From Streptantibioticus cattleyicolor NRRL 8057 = DSM 46488 (GTDB lineage Bacteria > Actinomycetota > Actinomycetes > Streptomycetales > Streptomycetaceae), in NCBI RefSeq assembly GCF_000240165.1, contig NC_017585.1, positions 992,001 to 1,056,000 on the forward strand: 64,000 nucleotides of DNA. The letters are read 5' to 3'. This document shows positions 48,194-57,464 of the stretch, one piece after another. The notes beneath the pieces were generated by a model, which did no database searches, had not been told where the DNA came from, and saw only the letters and a list, made by a program, of their open reading frames with translations. The translations under genes and the position numbers were made by a program. Numbering within the stretch: position 1 is the first letter of the stretch; the number at the start of each line of letters is the position of its first letter.

Positions 48194-49114
48194 TCAGCCG
48201 ACGTGCAGCGTCAGCGCCGCGGTGTGGAGCCTGCCGCCGGTCTGGAACTGGAGGAACATCCGCCAGTTGCCCGGCTTGGCCAGCTCCGCGTGGAACGACA
48301 GGTCGGGGCCGCCGTGGTCGCCGTCGACCTTGGTGCGCGGGTGCAGATGCGCGAAGGCGGCGTCGCCCTCGTGGAAGCCGGTCAGGTGCGCGTAGGTGTC
48401 CAGGTAGGGCTGGAGATCGGTGACGGGCCGGCCGTCCTTGCCGATGGAGACGGTCAGGGGGTGGGCCATGCCGGCCATGGGTTCGCCCTTGACCGTGACC
48501 GTGTAACCGTCCACCTGGGTGCTGGCGGCGGGGGCCGGCAGGCGTACGGGTTCGGCGTGGCCGGGGACGGTCACGGTGCGGCTGAGGACGAAGTCCTTGC
48601 CCTTGCCGGGGCCGCCGTCCGGGGTGAAGGAGGCGAACACCCGCCAGGAACCCGGCTGGAGCGCGGCGAGGTCCGCGGTCCACGTGCCGTCCGCGGCCAT
48701 GACCGGGTGCACGTGCTGGAAACCGGTGAGATCCGACCGGATCGCGTAGAAGTGCATCTTCTTCGTCTGGTCGACGGCGAAACCGGTGACCGGCCGGCCG
48801 TCCGGACCCGTGATCCGGAACGTGTAGCCGACGCTCTTGCCGGCCGGCAGCTCGCGGGTCTGCGAGACCAGCGCGTAGCCGTCCTTGGCGGCGGACAGAC
48901 CGTCCCCGCCGTCCATGCCGGCCATCGACCCGTGGTCCATACCGGGCATACCGCCCGGCGAGGACGACGCGGAGGCGGACGAGCCGTGGTCCATGCCGGG
49001 CATCGAGGAGCCCTTGGACGAGCCGCAGGCGGCCAGCGTCACCGCGAGGACGACGGCCGTACCGGCCGCCACGAGGCCGCGGCGGCGCAGGGGGGAACGA
49101 GAGGTGAACGACAT
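48194..49114 (-). CDS. Met/His-rich lipoprotein (copper-type)
   Basis: The 306-residue product has a lipoprotein signal (VLAVTLAACGSS; lipobox LAAC) and then three Met-Asp-His-Gly type motifs (PGMDHGSS, PGMDHGSM, AGMDGG), a pattern of periplasmic copper-binding proteins. Two beta-rich repeats follow (KKMHFYAIRSDLTGFQHVHP; LQPYLDTYAHLTGFHEGDAA, then AHLHPR), each with paired His. It is probably a membrane-anchored copper-binding or copper-sensing protein. A small DUF6153-like membrane protein gene lies 98 bases upstream in the same direction. Confidence 0.78.
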   Translation of the reverse strand: MSFTSRSPLRRRGLVAAGTAVVLAVTLAACGSSKGSSMPGMDHGSSASASSSPGGMPGMDHGSMAGMDGGDGLSAAKDGYALVSQTRELPAGKSVGYTFRITGPDGRPVTGFAVDQTKKMHFYAIRSDLTGFQHVHPVMAADGTWTADLAALQPGSWRVFASFTPDGGPGKGKDFVLSRTVTVPGHAEPVRLPAPAASTQVDGYTVTVKGEPMAGMAHPLTVSIGKDGRPVTDLQPYLDTYAHLTGFHEGDAAFAHLHPRTKVDGDHGGPDLSFHAELAKPGNWRMFLQFQTGGRLHTAALTLHVG

Positions 49115-49212
49115 CGGGTGGAAGCCCTCCGGGCTGCGGGCGCCGCACCTGCGGCGCCGGGTGATCGGGAAGCCGGAACCCGGTACCCGTGACGGCACCG
49201 GGCGCGGCTCCG

Positions 49213-49629
49213 TCAGCTCCGCGCCACGCACACCCTGAGCAGCAACGCCCGGCCACCGTACGGCGGCCCGCGCCGGCTCGCCGGCCCGGCGGTCCCCGGC
49301 CGTCCGGTCGGCGGCGGAACGAGCAGCACGGCCACGCCCACCGCGGCCACCAGCCACGCCGACGGCAACGCGATCCGGTCCCGGGACGTGACCGCCACGC
49401 ACAGCGAGCCGTGCGCCCCGGACACCCCCTGCCCGTCGGCCCGGGACGAACCCGAGCCGACCGCCGGAACCGGCGCCGCCCCATGGTGCACGGGCGCCAC
49501 CGCCGGCGCCGCACCGTGACACCCCTCGGCGGCGGCCGGAACACCGTGCATCAGGAAGAGCCCGAACAGCACCACGCACACCGCCGACAACCGGGCCATC
49601 GCCCCGCCGCGCCCGCGTCCGCCGTCCAT
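49213..49629 (-). CDS. Small membrane protein, DUF6153-like
   Basis: From ATG 49629 (after GAGGCGGG) the product has 138 residues; ATG 49599 is an alternative. It has an N-terminal hydrophobic segment (SAVCVVLFGLFLMHGVPAAA), a His/Cys-containing loop (CHGAAPAVAPVHHGAAP), and a second hydrophobic segment (SAWLVAAVGVAVLLVP). This fits small actinobacterial DUF6153-type membrane proteins found beside copper genes. The family call is from memory of its layout. It probably works with the Met/His-rich lipoprotein. Confidence 0.6.
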   Translation of the reverse strand: MDGGRGRGGAMARLSAVCVVLFGLFLMHGVPAAAEGCHGAAPAVAPVHHGAAPVPAVGSGSSRADGQGVSGAHGSLCVAVTSRDRIALPSAWLVAAVGVAVLLVPPPTGRPGTAGPASRRGPPYGGRALLLRVCVARS

Positions 49630-49704
49630 CCCCGCCTCATCCCACCGGTCGACAACCTCCCCGGAGCATACCCCCACCCCGTACCGCAGGGCCCCCGGGG
49701 TCCC

Positions 49705-50067
49705 TCACCCGCCGCTCGGCCCCACCGTCTTCTTCTTCCGGAACGGAGCCTCCTGCTGCCCGAGTTCCGCCTCGATCAGATACCGGTCGGACGCCACATG
49801 CTCCCCGAGCGCCACCAGGTGCAACTCCGACCCGCGGAAGAAGTGGAACAGCGTGACACTCGTCCCCCCGATCTTCCCCGCACTCGCGTGCAGCACCTGC
49901 ACCTCCACACCGTCCACGGTGTGCTTCCCGCTGTCCTTCCCCTTCCCGTCGTACGCGGCGTTGAGCGCCTGACTCAGATTGGTGACCCTGCTCCCCTCCA
50001 CATACCCACTCAAATCCTTCTGCGCCGCCGTCTGATCGGCATACCTCTTCAACGTCACCGTCGCCAT
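49705..50067 (-). CDS. Unidentified 120-residue protein
   Basis: The product begins ATVTLKRYADQTAAQKDLSG and contains VLHASAGKIGGTSVTLFHFF and LVALGEHVASDRYLIEAELG. It is likely a mixed alpha/beta, cytoplasmic protein with no signal or membrane segment. The ATG at 50067 is preceded by GAGGAGTGGGGGAC. It is divergent from the DUF2075 gene with 236 bases between; that space holds no feature I can name. No family recognised. Confidence 0.6.
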   Translation of the reverse strand: MATVTLKRYADQTAAQKDLSGYVEGSRVTNLSQALNAAYDGKGKDSGKHTVDGVEVQVLHASAGKIGGTSVTLFHFFRGSELHLVALGEHVASDRYLIEAELGQQEAPFRKKKTVGPSGG

Positions 50068-50303
50068 GTCCCCCACTCCTCTCGTCGGCGACCAGCGTGG
50101 TGGCCGGTGACGGAGCGGCACAAGAGGTGTGTTCACGCCACGACCGGTCGGGTCGGCCCGGCGTCGCGGGCACGGGTGCCGGCGCCGCCCGGTACCCTCG
50201 TCATCGTCAACGCGGCCCGACGGGCTTCCGCTCCACCCCGGTGGAGTCTCGAAGGACATGCCCCCACCCGCACGATTCACTTCGTGCTGCCTGGGGGAAG
50301 TCC

Positions 50304-52193
50304 TTGCTGTTCCGCGCGTCAGCGAAAACGGTGGCCGTCATGGCGCTCGACGGCTCCCTGTTCCTGCACCTCACCGAGGCGTTCGTCCACATGCACGGCT
50401 ACCGGCCCGGGCCCTCCGAGGTCCGTTCCTGGGAACGCAGCATCCCCGTGCTGGCCGCCGCGCTCAACGAGGCGGGCCTGAGCGACGTCGAGGTCATGCT
50501 CGAGTACGGGCTTCCGCTGAACAGCAAGCGCGCCGATGCCGTGCTCGCCGGCGTGCACCCGGCCACGGGCGAACCGTCCTACGTCGTGGTGGAGTTGAAG
50601 CAGTGGAGCCAGGCACTTCCCCACGAGGACGACCCCACCCTGTGCCATGTCGACGCCTACCGCGACCCGGTCCTCAACCCCGTCGAGCAGGTGCGCCGTT
50701 ACTGCGACTACCTCGTCAACTTCAACGGTGCGGTGGCCGCACACCCGGAGCGGGTCAGCGGAGTGGCCTACCTCCACAACGCCACCGAATCCGGCGTGTC
50801 CGGACTGCGGGAGATCGAGCGTGACGGCCACGGACTCCTGTTCACCGAGGAACGCCGTGGTGCCTTCCTCGACCACCTCCGTACCCGGCTGAGCCACAGA
50901 CACCCAGGAGCCCGGGCGGCGGACGAACTGTGCGCGGGCGCCACCGTGCCGTCGAAGCAGTTGATGTCCGTGGCCGCCGAAGAGGTGCGTGACCGCACGC
51001 AGTTCGTCCTCCTCGACGAACAGCAGGTCGCGTACCGCATGGTGCTCAACGCGGTGGAGAAGGCGAAGCACGCCGACCGCAAGGAGGTCGTCGTCGTCAC
51101 CGGCGGCCCCGGCACCGGCAAGAGCGTGATCGCCCTTCAGCTCCTCGGCGAGCTGTACCGGCGCGGGGTCCCGGCGCTGCACGCCACCGGCTCGCAGTCG
51201 TTCACCAAGACGATGAGGAAGATCGCCGGTGCCCGCAAACGAGAAGTCCAGGACCTGTTCAAGTACTTCAACAGTTTCATGGCGGCCGAGAAGAACAGCC
51301 TCGGCGCCCTGATCTGCGACGAGGCCCACCGCATCCGGGAGACCTCGGCCAACCGCTACACCCGGGCCGAGCACCGCACCGGCCGGGCGCAGATCGACGA
51401 ACTCATCGACGTGGCCTACGTTCCCGTGTTCTTCCTCGACGAACACCAGGTCGTGCGGCCGGGAGAGATGGGCACCGTGGCGGACATCAAGGCCGCGGCG
51501 GCGAAGCGGGGCATCCCCTGCACCGTCGTCCCGCTGGACAGCCAGTTCCGGTGCGGTGGCAGTGACGCGTACGTGCGCTGGGTGGTCCGCCTGCTCGGCC
51601 TGGAGCCGGGCGGGCCGGTCGTCTGGGAGCCCGACGGCCGCATGCGGTTGCTGGTCGCCGACAGCCCGGGGGAGATGGAAGCCTTCCTCGAAGCCCGCCG
51701 GGCGGAGCGGTACGGCGCGCGGATGTCCGCCGGTTACTGCTGGCGCTGGTCCCCGGAACCGAGGCCCGGCGAGCCGCTCCCGGCCGACGTCGTCATCGGC
51801 GACTGGGCCCGCCCCTGGAACCTGCGCGGCGACCGTTCCGTCTCCGGCGCGCCCCCGGCCGCCCTGTGGGCCACCGACCCGGCGGGCTTCGGACAGGTCG
51901 GGTGCGTCTACACCGCCCAGGGCTTCGAGTACGACTGGTCCGGTGTCATCATCGGCCCCGACCTGGTGTGGCGCGGCGACCGCTGGATCACGGACCGTAC
52001 GGCGTCCAAGGACCCGGTGTTCCGGCGGTCCACCCCGGACGCCGACGTGGACCGCCTGATCCGCAACACCTACAAGGTGCTGCTGACCCGGGGCATGGTC
52101 GGCACCGTCGTGTACTCGACCGACCCGGAGACGAGGGGGAAGCTGCGGGAGCTGGCCGGTGCCGTCACCCGTCAGGCACCGAGTCGGGGGTAG
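50304..52193 (+). CDS. DUF2075 nuclease-helicase (Schlafen-like ATPase)
   Basis: I place the start at TTG 50304, five bases after GGGGGAAG, as the family normally begins with LLFR; the first ATG is at 50340. The 629 residues comprise a restriction-like nuclease domain (YGLPLNSKRADAVLAG, then VVVELKQWSQ: the D...ExK metal site) and a superfamily-1-type ATPase: Walker A GGPGTGKS at about 267, Walker B LICDEAHRIRE near 335, FFLDEHQVVRPGEM, SQFRCGGSDAYVRWV, and VYTAQGFEYDWSGVIIG. DUF2075 proteins are linked to anti-phage or nucleic-acid surveillance roles. It is a lone gene without an obvious methylase or partner. Confidence 0.85.
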   Translation: MLFRASAKTVAVMALDGSLFLHLTEAFVHMHGYRPGPSEVRSWERSIPVLAAALNEAGLSDVEVMLEYGLPLNSKRADAVLAGVHPATGEPSYVVVELKQWSQALPHEDDPTLCHVDAYRDPVLNPVEQVRRYCDYLVNFNGAVAAHPERVSGVAYLHNATESGVSGLREIERDGHGLLFTEERRGAFLDHLRTRLSHRHPGARAADELCAGATVPSKQLMSVAAEEVRDRTQFVLLDEQQVAYRMVLNAVEKAKHADRKEVVVVTGGPGTGKSVIALQLLGELYRRGVPALHATGSQSFTKTMRKIAGARKREVQDLFKYFNSFMAAEKNSLGALICDEAHRIRETSANRYTRAEHRTGRAQIDELIDVAYVPVFFLDEHQVVRPGEMGTVADIKAAAAKRGIPCTVVPLDSQFRCGGSDAYVRWVVRLLGLEPGGPVVWEPDGRMRLLVADSPGEMEAFLEARRAERYGARMSAGYCWRWSPEPRPGEPLPADVVIGDWARPWNLRGDRSVSGAPPAALWATDPAGFGQVGCVYTAQGFEYDWSGVIIGPDLVWRGDRWITDRTASKDPVFRRSTPDADVDRLIRNTYKVLLTRGMVGTVVYSTDPETRGKLRELAGAVTRQAPSRG

Positions 52194-52428
52194 CCGGCGC
52201 AGCCGTGGTCGTCGCCGCCGCAGAAGGTGGTCTGAGCGACGCGGAACGGGCCGCGACCCCGTGGGCGCTGGAACGGCTGGAAGCCAACCTCACCCGCGGC
52301 GCGGCCGACCAGTGCTGAGCGCACCCCGCGCTTCCGGGCCCCGTTACCCCGGCGGGCACAACCCGGCGCGCGCCGACGCCCGCGCGGTGCCAGCCTGGGG
52401 CCAGGACCGTACCTCGAAGGAGCGCACC

Positions 52429-52857
52429 ATGCCGGGTCAGCAACCGCACGACGGACCGGACGACGGCGGCGCGCCGCAGGGTGCGGTGTCGGACGCCGCG
52501 GGACGTCTGTCGCAGGACGTGGCGTCACTGGTGCGCGCGGAACTCGACCGCGCGAAAGCCGAACTCACCGACACCGCCCGGCGCGCCGGAACAGGCACCG
52601 GAGCCTTCGCCGTAGCGGCCGTGAGTGGTGTCTTCGCCCTCGTGGCCGCACACCAGAGCCTCCTGGCCGCGCTGGAACGGGCCGTCTCCCGGCGAGCCGC
52701 GGCGGCAGCGCTCACCTGCGCGTACACGGCCTGCGCCGCGGCCTCCGCCTGGTACGGGTACGACCGGCTGTGCCAGGCCCGCGCCGCCTCCCGGCAGGCT
52801 CTGCGGCAGATGGGCACCGCCGAGGAGCCCGGGGCGGAGAACACCTCGCCGTCATGA
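52429..52857 (+). CDS. Phage-holin-family-like membrane protein
   Basis: The 142-residue protein has an amphipathic first part (LSQDVASLVRAELDRAKAEL), then two membrane helices (GAFAVAAVSGVFALVAAHQS; AAAALTCAYTACAAASAWYG), and a charged tail. This is the layout of the actinobacterial Phage_holin_3_6/holin-X proteins, which are usually ordinary envelope proteins despite the name. AAGGAG lies six bases before the ATG. Confidence 0.8.
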   Translation: MPGQQPHDGPDDGGAPQGAVSDAAGRLSQDVASLVRAELDRAKAELTDTARRAGTGTGAFAVAAVSGVFALVAAHQSLLAALERAVSRRAAAAALTCAYTACAAASAWYGYDRLCQARAASRQALRQMGTAEEPGAENTSPS

Positions 52858-52985
52858 GACGCCTCCCGCCGACCGGGGCGGAAGACGTACGGCAGCGCTG
52901 CCCGCTGCCACCGCGGACATCGCGTTCACCGCCTATCGTGGAAGTGTCGATGCCCGCCTCGTGATGGCTTCAGGTGGTGAGACCG

Positions 52986-53336
52986 ATGCTGTTCGTCACC
53001 GCGGAACCGCTGATGGACAAGATGGGCCCGCTCGTCATGGGTGTCTTCCTGCTCGGTGGCCTGGGCCTGGCGGCGTTGTACGCGCGTCTGCACCGCCGGG
53101 TGCACACCCACGCGCCGGGCAGCGGCCCGCAGCCGCGGTCGGCCGCCTGGGCGAGCTCCGAGGAGATCCGCAGCGGCCACTGCCCGCCGGACCACGGACC
53201 CGGCCACGACAGGGACGTCGAACCCGTGGAGTACGAGGACGCCCCGCCACCGCCCCCCGCCGAGGTCCCCCGGGACGGCCGTCGCCGCATGCCCTACGAG
53301 CTGCGCGATTCCTACCCCGGCCGCCCCACCTCCTGA
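52986..53336 (+). CDS. DUF6479-like membrane-anchored protein
   Basis: The 116-residue protein has one N-terminal helix (GPLVMGVFLLGGLGLAALYA), then a long Pro- and charge-rich tail ending RRRMPYELRDSYPGRPTS. The closing MPYEL motif and overall plan fit the Streptomyces DUF6479 family; the name is from memory. A GTG 12 bases upstream is an alternative start. Function unknown. Confidence 0.65.
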   Translation: MLFVTAEPLMDKMGPLVMGVFLLGGLGLAALYARLHRRVHTHAPGSGPQPRSAAWASSEEIRSGHCPPDHGPGHDRDVEPVEYEDAPPPPPAEVPRDGRRRMPYELRDSYPGRPTS

Positions 53337-53414
53337 CCCGGCCACACGCCCACGCATGCCCGCGCCGAAGACGGGTACCGCGACAGCTCCGACGACGGCC
53401 GACAGGAGCTGATC

Positions 53415-53972
53415 ATGGCCTTCTCGCTCACGCGCCACGACGCGGTGGACGTGCTCACCAGGCAGCACGCCCAGATCCGCCGCGGCTTCTACAAAGCCGC
53501 ACTGCCGGGACCCGGCCGCAAACGGGCCTTCCACCAACTGATGCGACTGCTGTCGATCCACGAAGCCGCCGAGGAAGCACACGTCCACCCCCTCGCCCGA
53601 CGCGTCCTGAGGGCCGGCCCGGCGGTCACCGCCCGCCGCCGCGCCGAGGAGAAGCAGGCCAAGCGGCTCCTGACCGCCCTGCTGCGGACCGGCCCGGACG
53701 GCAAGGGGTACGTGCGACAACTCGGCGCCGCGCGACGTGCCGTACTCGCCCACGCCGCCCGTGAGGAACGCGAGGAATTCCCGGCACTGCGGCGCGCGGT
53801 GGGCGCGACACGGCTGCGACTGCTCGGTGCCGAAGTCCGGTTGAGCCAGGTCTACGCACCGACCCGCCCGCACCGCTGGATCGACAACGAGGTCACCAAC
53901 AAGCTCGCCGCCCCCGTCCTCGGCCCGCTGGACCGGATACGCGACCTCTACCAGGCCAAGCGCGGACGCTGA
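53415..53972 (+). CDS. Hemerythrin HHE domain protein
   Basis: The 185-residue protein has the HHE cation-binding pattern: VLTRQHAQIRRGF (His), LSIHEAAEEAHVHPLARRVL (His, Glu), and LAHAAREEREEFPALRRAV (His, Glu). These ligands would bind a di-iron centre. Actinobacterial members are linked to oxygen, nitric oxide or peroxide response. A short C-terminal tail (WIDNEVTNKLAAPVLGPLDR) follows. It lies in a run of plus-strand genes with a GH15 enzyme next. Confidence 0.88.
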   Translation: MAFSLTRHDAVDVLTRQHAQIRRGFYKAALPGPGRKRAFHQLMRLLSIHEAAEEAHVHPLARRVLRAGPAVTARRRAEEKQAKRLLTALLRTGPDGKGYVRQLGAARRAVLAHAAREEREEFPALRRAVGATRLRLLGAEVRLSQVYAPTRPHRWIDNEVTNKLAAPVLGPLDRIRDLYQAKRGR

Positions 53973-54107
53973 GCGTTCCCGCGACGTCCGGCTGCCTTCG
54001 GGCTCCGCCGGGGCCGTGCCCCCGATGGCCCGTTTCACGGCGGCGGACAGGGTTACCCGCATTCCGGCGGGGTGCCCGGGCGCCCGACCGACGGCGGAAG
54101 GGGATCG

Positions 54108-55889
54108 ATGGCCAGCAAGCTGGCCGGGACGTGCGAGGAGAGCTTCCCACCGCAGCCGTTGCGCCAGTACGCGCTGCTCGCGGACGGCGAGCGCGGCATC
54201 CTGGTCGGTCCCCGAGGTGACTTCGCGTGGATGTGCGTACCGCGCTGGGACTCCGACGCGGTCTTCTCCACCCTCATCGGCGGGCGGGGGCTGTACGCGG
54301 TCAGCCCGGTCGGGCGGTACGTGTGGGGCGGTTACTACGAGCACGGTTCCCTGATCTGGCGCAGCCGCTGGGTCACCGGGGAGGGCGTCGTGGAGTGCCG
54401 TGAGGCGCTCGCCTTCCCCGGCGACCCGCACCGTGCGGTGATCATGCGGCGGCTGTCCGCACCGGACCGGCCGGTGCGCGTCCGCGTGCTGCTGGAGCCC
54501 GCCGCCGGATTCGGCCAGGACCCGCTGCGCCGGCTGCGGTGCGACGACGACGGTGTGTGGTCCGGTCACACCGGTGACCTGCGGGTGCGCTGGAGCGGCG
54601 GCGCCCGGGCACGTCCGGAGGGGGCCAAAGGCAGCCGGCTCGTGATGGATCTGACCGTCGAGCCGGGACGCCACCACGACCTGGTCCTGGAGATCGGCGA
54701 CCAGGCGTTGCCGTCCGCGCCGCCCCGGCCGGGGGAGTGCTGGCAGGCGACGGAGGACGCCTGGCGCCGGGCGGTGCCCGACCTCGCCGGGACGATCGCC
54801 CGACGCGACGCCCGGCACGCCTACGCGGTGCTGCGGGGGCTGACCGGTTCGGCCGGCGGGATGGTGGCGGCCTCCACGACCAGCCTCCCCGAACGCGCCG
54901 ACGAGGGGCGCAACTACGACTACCGCTACGTGTGGATCCGCGACCAGTGCTATGCCGGCCAGGCCGTCGCCACCGCGGGGGACGTGTCGCTGCTGGACGA
55001 CGCGGTACGGTTCGTCACCGCCCGTCTGCACGACGACGGGCCGTCGCTCGCCCCCGCCTACACCGTGGACGGCCGCAGGATCCCCGACCAGCGCACGCTC
55101 GACCTCCCCGGCTACCCGGGCGGGTACGACCTGGTCGGCAACCAGGTCAGCAAGCAGTTCCAACTCGACGCGTTCGGCGAGGCACTGCTGCTGCTGGCCG
55201 CCGCGGCCCGGCACGGACGCCTCGACGCCGACGGCCGGCGGGCCGCCGACATCGCCGCGGACGCCATCGCCCGCCGCTGGCAGCAACCCGACGCCGGGGT
55301 ATGGGAGTTGTCGGACCGGTACTGGGCCCACAGCCGGCTGATTTGCGCCGCCGGACTGCGGGCCATGGCCGGGGCCGCCGACCCCGGCACGGCCGGCGGC
55401 CGGTGGATCGCGCTCGCCGACCACCTCGTCGCCGAGACCTCCGCCCGCTGCCTGCACCCCTCCGGACGCTGGCAACGCTCACCCGAGGACGCGGGTCTGG
55501 ACGGCTCCCTGCTCCTGCCACCCCTGCGCGGCGCACTGCCCGGCAACGACCCCCGCACCATCGCCACCCTGCGCGCCTACACCGAGCACCTGACCGAAGA
55601 CCACTTCGCCTACCGCTTCCGCCACGACGACCGCCCACTGGAAGCGGCCGAAGGCGCCTTCCTGCTCTGCGGGTTCATCACCGCGCTCGCCGAACACCAA
55701 CAAGGCAACGAGGTCTCCGCACTCCGCTGGTTCGAACGCAACCGGGCCGCCTGCGGTCCGGCCGGACTCTTCTCCGAGGAGTACGACGTCTCCCAGCGGC
55801 AACTGCGCGGCAACCTCCCCCAGGCGTTCGTCCACGCCCTCATGCTCGAATGCGCCGCCCGCCTCTCCCGCCCCTGGCCCGGGCCGTAG
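54108..55889 (+). CDS. GH15 glucoamylase/trehalase-like glycoside hydrolase
   Basis: The 593-residue protein has the N-terminal beta-sandwich (YALLADGERGILVGPRGDFA, WMCVPRWDSDAVF) and an alpha/alpha toroid: NYDYRYVWIRDQCYAGQAVA, the first catalytic Glu in DAGVWELSDRYWAHSRL, and the second in GLFSEEYDVSQRQL. No signal peptide is present, so it is probably cytoplasmic, acting on alpha-glucans or trehalose. Several actinobacterial GH15 proteins are trehalases. The start is the ATG at 54108, ten bases after GGAAGG. Confidence 0.9.
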   Translation: MASKLAGTCEESFPPQPLRQYALLADGERGILVGPRGDFAWMCVPRWDSDAVFSTLIGGRGLYAVSPVGRYVWGGYYEHGSLIWRSRWVTGEGVVECREALAFPGDPHRAVIMRRLSAPDRPVRVRVLLEPAAGFGQDPLRRLRCDDDGVWSGHTGDLRVRWSGGARARPEGAKGSRLVMDLTVEPGRHHDLVLEIGDQALPSAPPRPGECWQATEDAWRRAVPDLAGTIARRDARHAYAVLRGLTGSAGGMVAASTTSLPERADEGRNYDYRYVWIRDQCYAGQAVATAGDVSLLDDAVRFVTARLHDDGPSLAPAYTVDGRRIPDQRTLDLPGYPGGYDLVGNQVSKQFQLDAFGEALLLLAAAARHGRLDADGRRAADIAADAIARRWQQPDAGVWELSDRYWAHSRLICAAGLRAMAGAADPGTAGGRWIALADHLVAETSARCLHPSGRWQRSPEDAGLDGSLLLPPLRGALPGNDPRTIATLRAYTEHLTEDHFAYRFRHDDRPLEAAEGAFLLCGFITALAEHQQGNEVSALRWFERNRAACGPAGLFSEEYDVSQRQLRGNLPQAFVHALMLECAARLSRPWPGP

Positions 55890-55946
55890 CACCGGACGAC
55901 CGCACGTGTCGGAAGAACGCGGCGCCCCTGGGCGTTGGCCGCGGGT

Positions 55947-56324
55947 ATGAGGATCGGCGAGGCTTCCGCAGCCAGCGGTGTGAGCGCGAGATCGTTGCGG
56001 CACTACGAGGACGAGGGCCTGATCGTCCCCAGCCGTTTCAGCAACGGGTTCCGCGACTACTGCCAGTCGACCATCGACCGGGTGCTCGTCATCCGCTCGC
56101 TGCTGGAATCCGGGCTGCCCGTACGGTTGATCAGTCAGGCCCTGCCCCGTCCCACCGACGGATCCGACGCCGGCACCGACGCGGTGTGCGCGGAGTTCCT
56201 GCACGAGGTACAGAGCTACCGCGATCGGCTCGCCGCTCGCATCGCCGTCCTCAGCGACCAGCGGGCGGCACTCGACGCCTACCTTCGAAAGGCCCGCCGC
56301 ACTGATCGCCGTACCGGTCCCTGA
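55947..56324 (+). CDS. MerR-family regulator
   Basis: The 125-residue protein has the MerR winged helix (MRIGEASAASGVSARSLRHY, EDEGLIVPSRFSNGFRDYCQ) and a long dimerisation helix, with VIRSLLESGLPVRLISQALP. There is no metal-binding Cys pair at the C-terminus, so it probably responds to organic ligands. It is 46 bases before the quinone oxidoreductase gene whose promoter contains a MerR-like TTGACC and TGAC/GTCA site. Confidence 0.9.
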   Translation: MRIGEASAASGVSARSLRHYEDEGLIVPSRFSNGFRDYCQSTIDRVLVIRSLLESGLPVRLISQALPRPTDGSDAGTDAVCAEFLHEVQSYRDRLAARIAVLSDQRAALDAYLRKARRTDRRTGP

Positions 56325-56331
56325 CCGCCAC

Positions 56332-56352
56332 TTGACCTTGACGCAAGTGTCA
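56332..56352 (+). promoter_or_regulatory. Candidate MerR-controlled promoter
   Basis: TTGACC at 56332-56337 could be the -35 and TACGGT at 56359-56364 the -10, giving a spacer of 21 bases, long as for MerR promoters. TGAC-GCAAGT... with GTCA (56339-56352) forms an inverted repeat in that spacer. The transcript would begin close to the ATG at 56371. The assignment is tentative. Confidence 0.4.
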
Positions 56353-56370
56353 GCTTCCTACGGTCGGCGC

Positions 56371-57385
56371 ATGGAGAACAACGAGCAGCGGCACACCGCC
56401 GGGCAGACGGTACGCGCACTGGTCCAGCGGTCGCACCGGGGCCCGCGCGACCTGGCACTGACGACCGATCACCCCCGTCCCACCCCGGGCCCCGGCGAGT
56501 ACCTGATCCGCGTGGGCGCCGCCGGGGTCAACTTCGCCGACGTCATGCGGGCACAGGGAACGTACGGCGGAGGCCCGCAGCCGCCCTACGTGGCCGGTTT
56601 CGAGGCCGCCGGCGAGATCGTGGCCGTCGGCCCGGGCGTCGAGAGCCCGTTCCGACCCGGTACCCACGTCGTCGGCCCCGGTGCCTTCGCGCAGTTCATG
56701 ACGATGCCTGCCGTGGGCGTACTCCCCGTGCCTTCCGGCTGGAGCGACGCCGAAGCTCTCGGCCTGGTGCTGAACTGGGCCACCGCCTTGGCGGCACTGA
56801 AGCCGTTGGGCGAGGTCAAGGCCGGTGAGGCGGTCCTCGTCCATGCCGCGGCCGGAGGCGTGGGACAGGCCGCCGTCCGCCTCGCCCGCCACTACGGTGC
56901 GCGCGTGATCGCCACGGCGTCACCGGCGAAGCACGACACGGTCGAAGCGCTCGGCGCCGACGTGGTCCTGGACAGCCGACGCCCCGACCTCGCCGCGGAG
57001 ATCCCCCGCCTGACCGGCGGCGTCGGCCTGGTCCTGGAATCGGTGGGCCAGGCCACGTTCAGGACAAGTCTGTCGGTCACCAAACCCTTCACCGGACGCG
57101 TCGTCGTGTTCGGCGCCGCTTCCGGCGATGCCACGCTGACCACGCACGATCTGGTCTTCACCCACCACGTCCAGGTCAAGGGACTGCACATCGGCGCGCT
57201 GGCGACTGCGGCACCCACCCTCTACCAGGCGTTGCTCGCCGAGCTCGAAGCCCTCATCACCGATGGCGTGTACCCGCCCGGCACCCCCCCCCCACGTCCA
57301 TCCCCTGGCCGAGGGGCCGACGGTGTTGCAACAACTCGAAGCCGGCCGGACCCGAGGCAAGCACGCCCTCGATCCCTGGCGTTAG
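56371..57385 (+). pseudogene. Zinc-type/NADPH:quinone oxidoreductase, frameshifted at a C10 tract
   Basis: Residues 1-310 fit a quinone oxidoreductase of the MDR group: LIRVGAAGVNFADVMRAQGT, VAGFEAAGEIVAVGPGVESP, and the NADPH site VLVHAAAGGVGQAAVRLARH, then FGAASGDATLTTHDL. At 57284-57293 is a run of ten C. Past it the original frame becomes Pro/Arg nonsense ending at 57576. One frame shifted, the normal end appears: HPLAEGPTVLQQLEAGRTRG, then KHALDPWR and TAG at 57385. A change of tract length therefore destroyed or toggles the C-terminal 25 residues, which close the catalytic domain. Confidence 0.78.
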
Positions 57386-57464
57386 GAACGCCTGTCATCC
57401 ACCCACGCCAACCACCTTGCGCGGTCGGTTTCGACCGGGTCGCAAGCATCGCCCCCGGAAGGCC

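Noticed and set aside
52196-52318. Short coding-like plus frame (AEGGLSDAERAATPWALERL)
   Set aside because: It looks partly natural but has no ribosome site, follows the DUF2075 stop immediately, and is too short to support as a gene.
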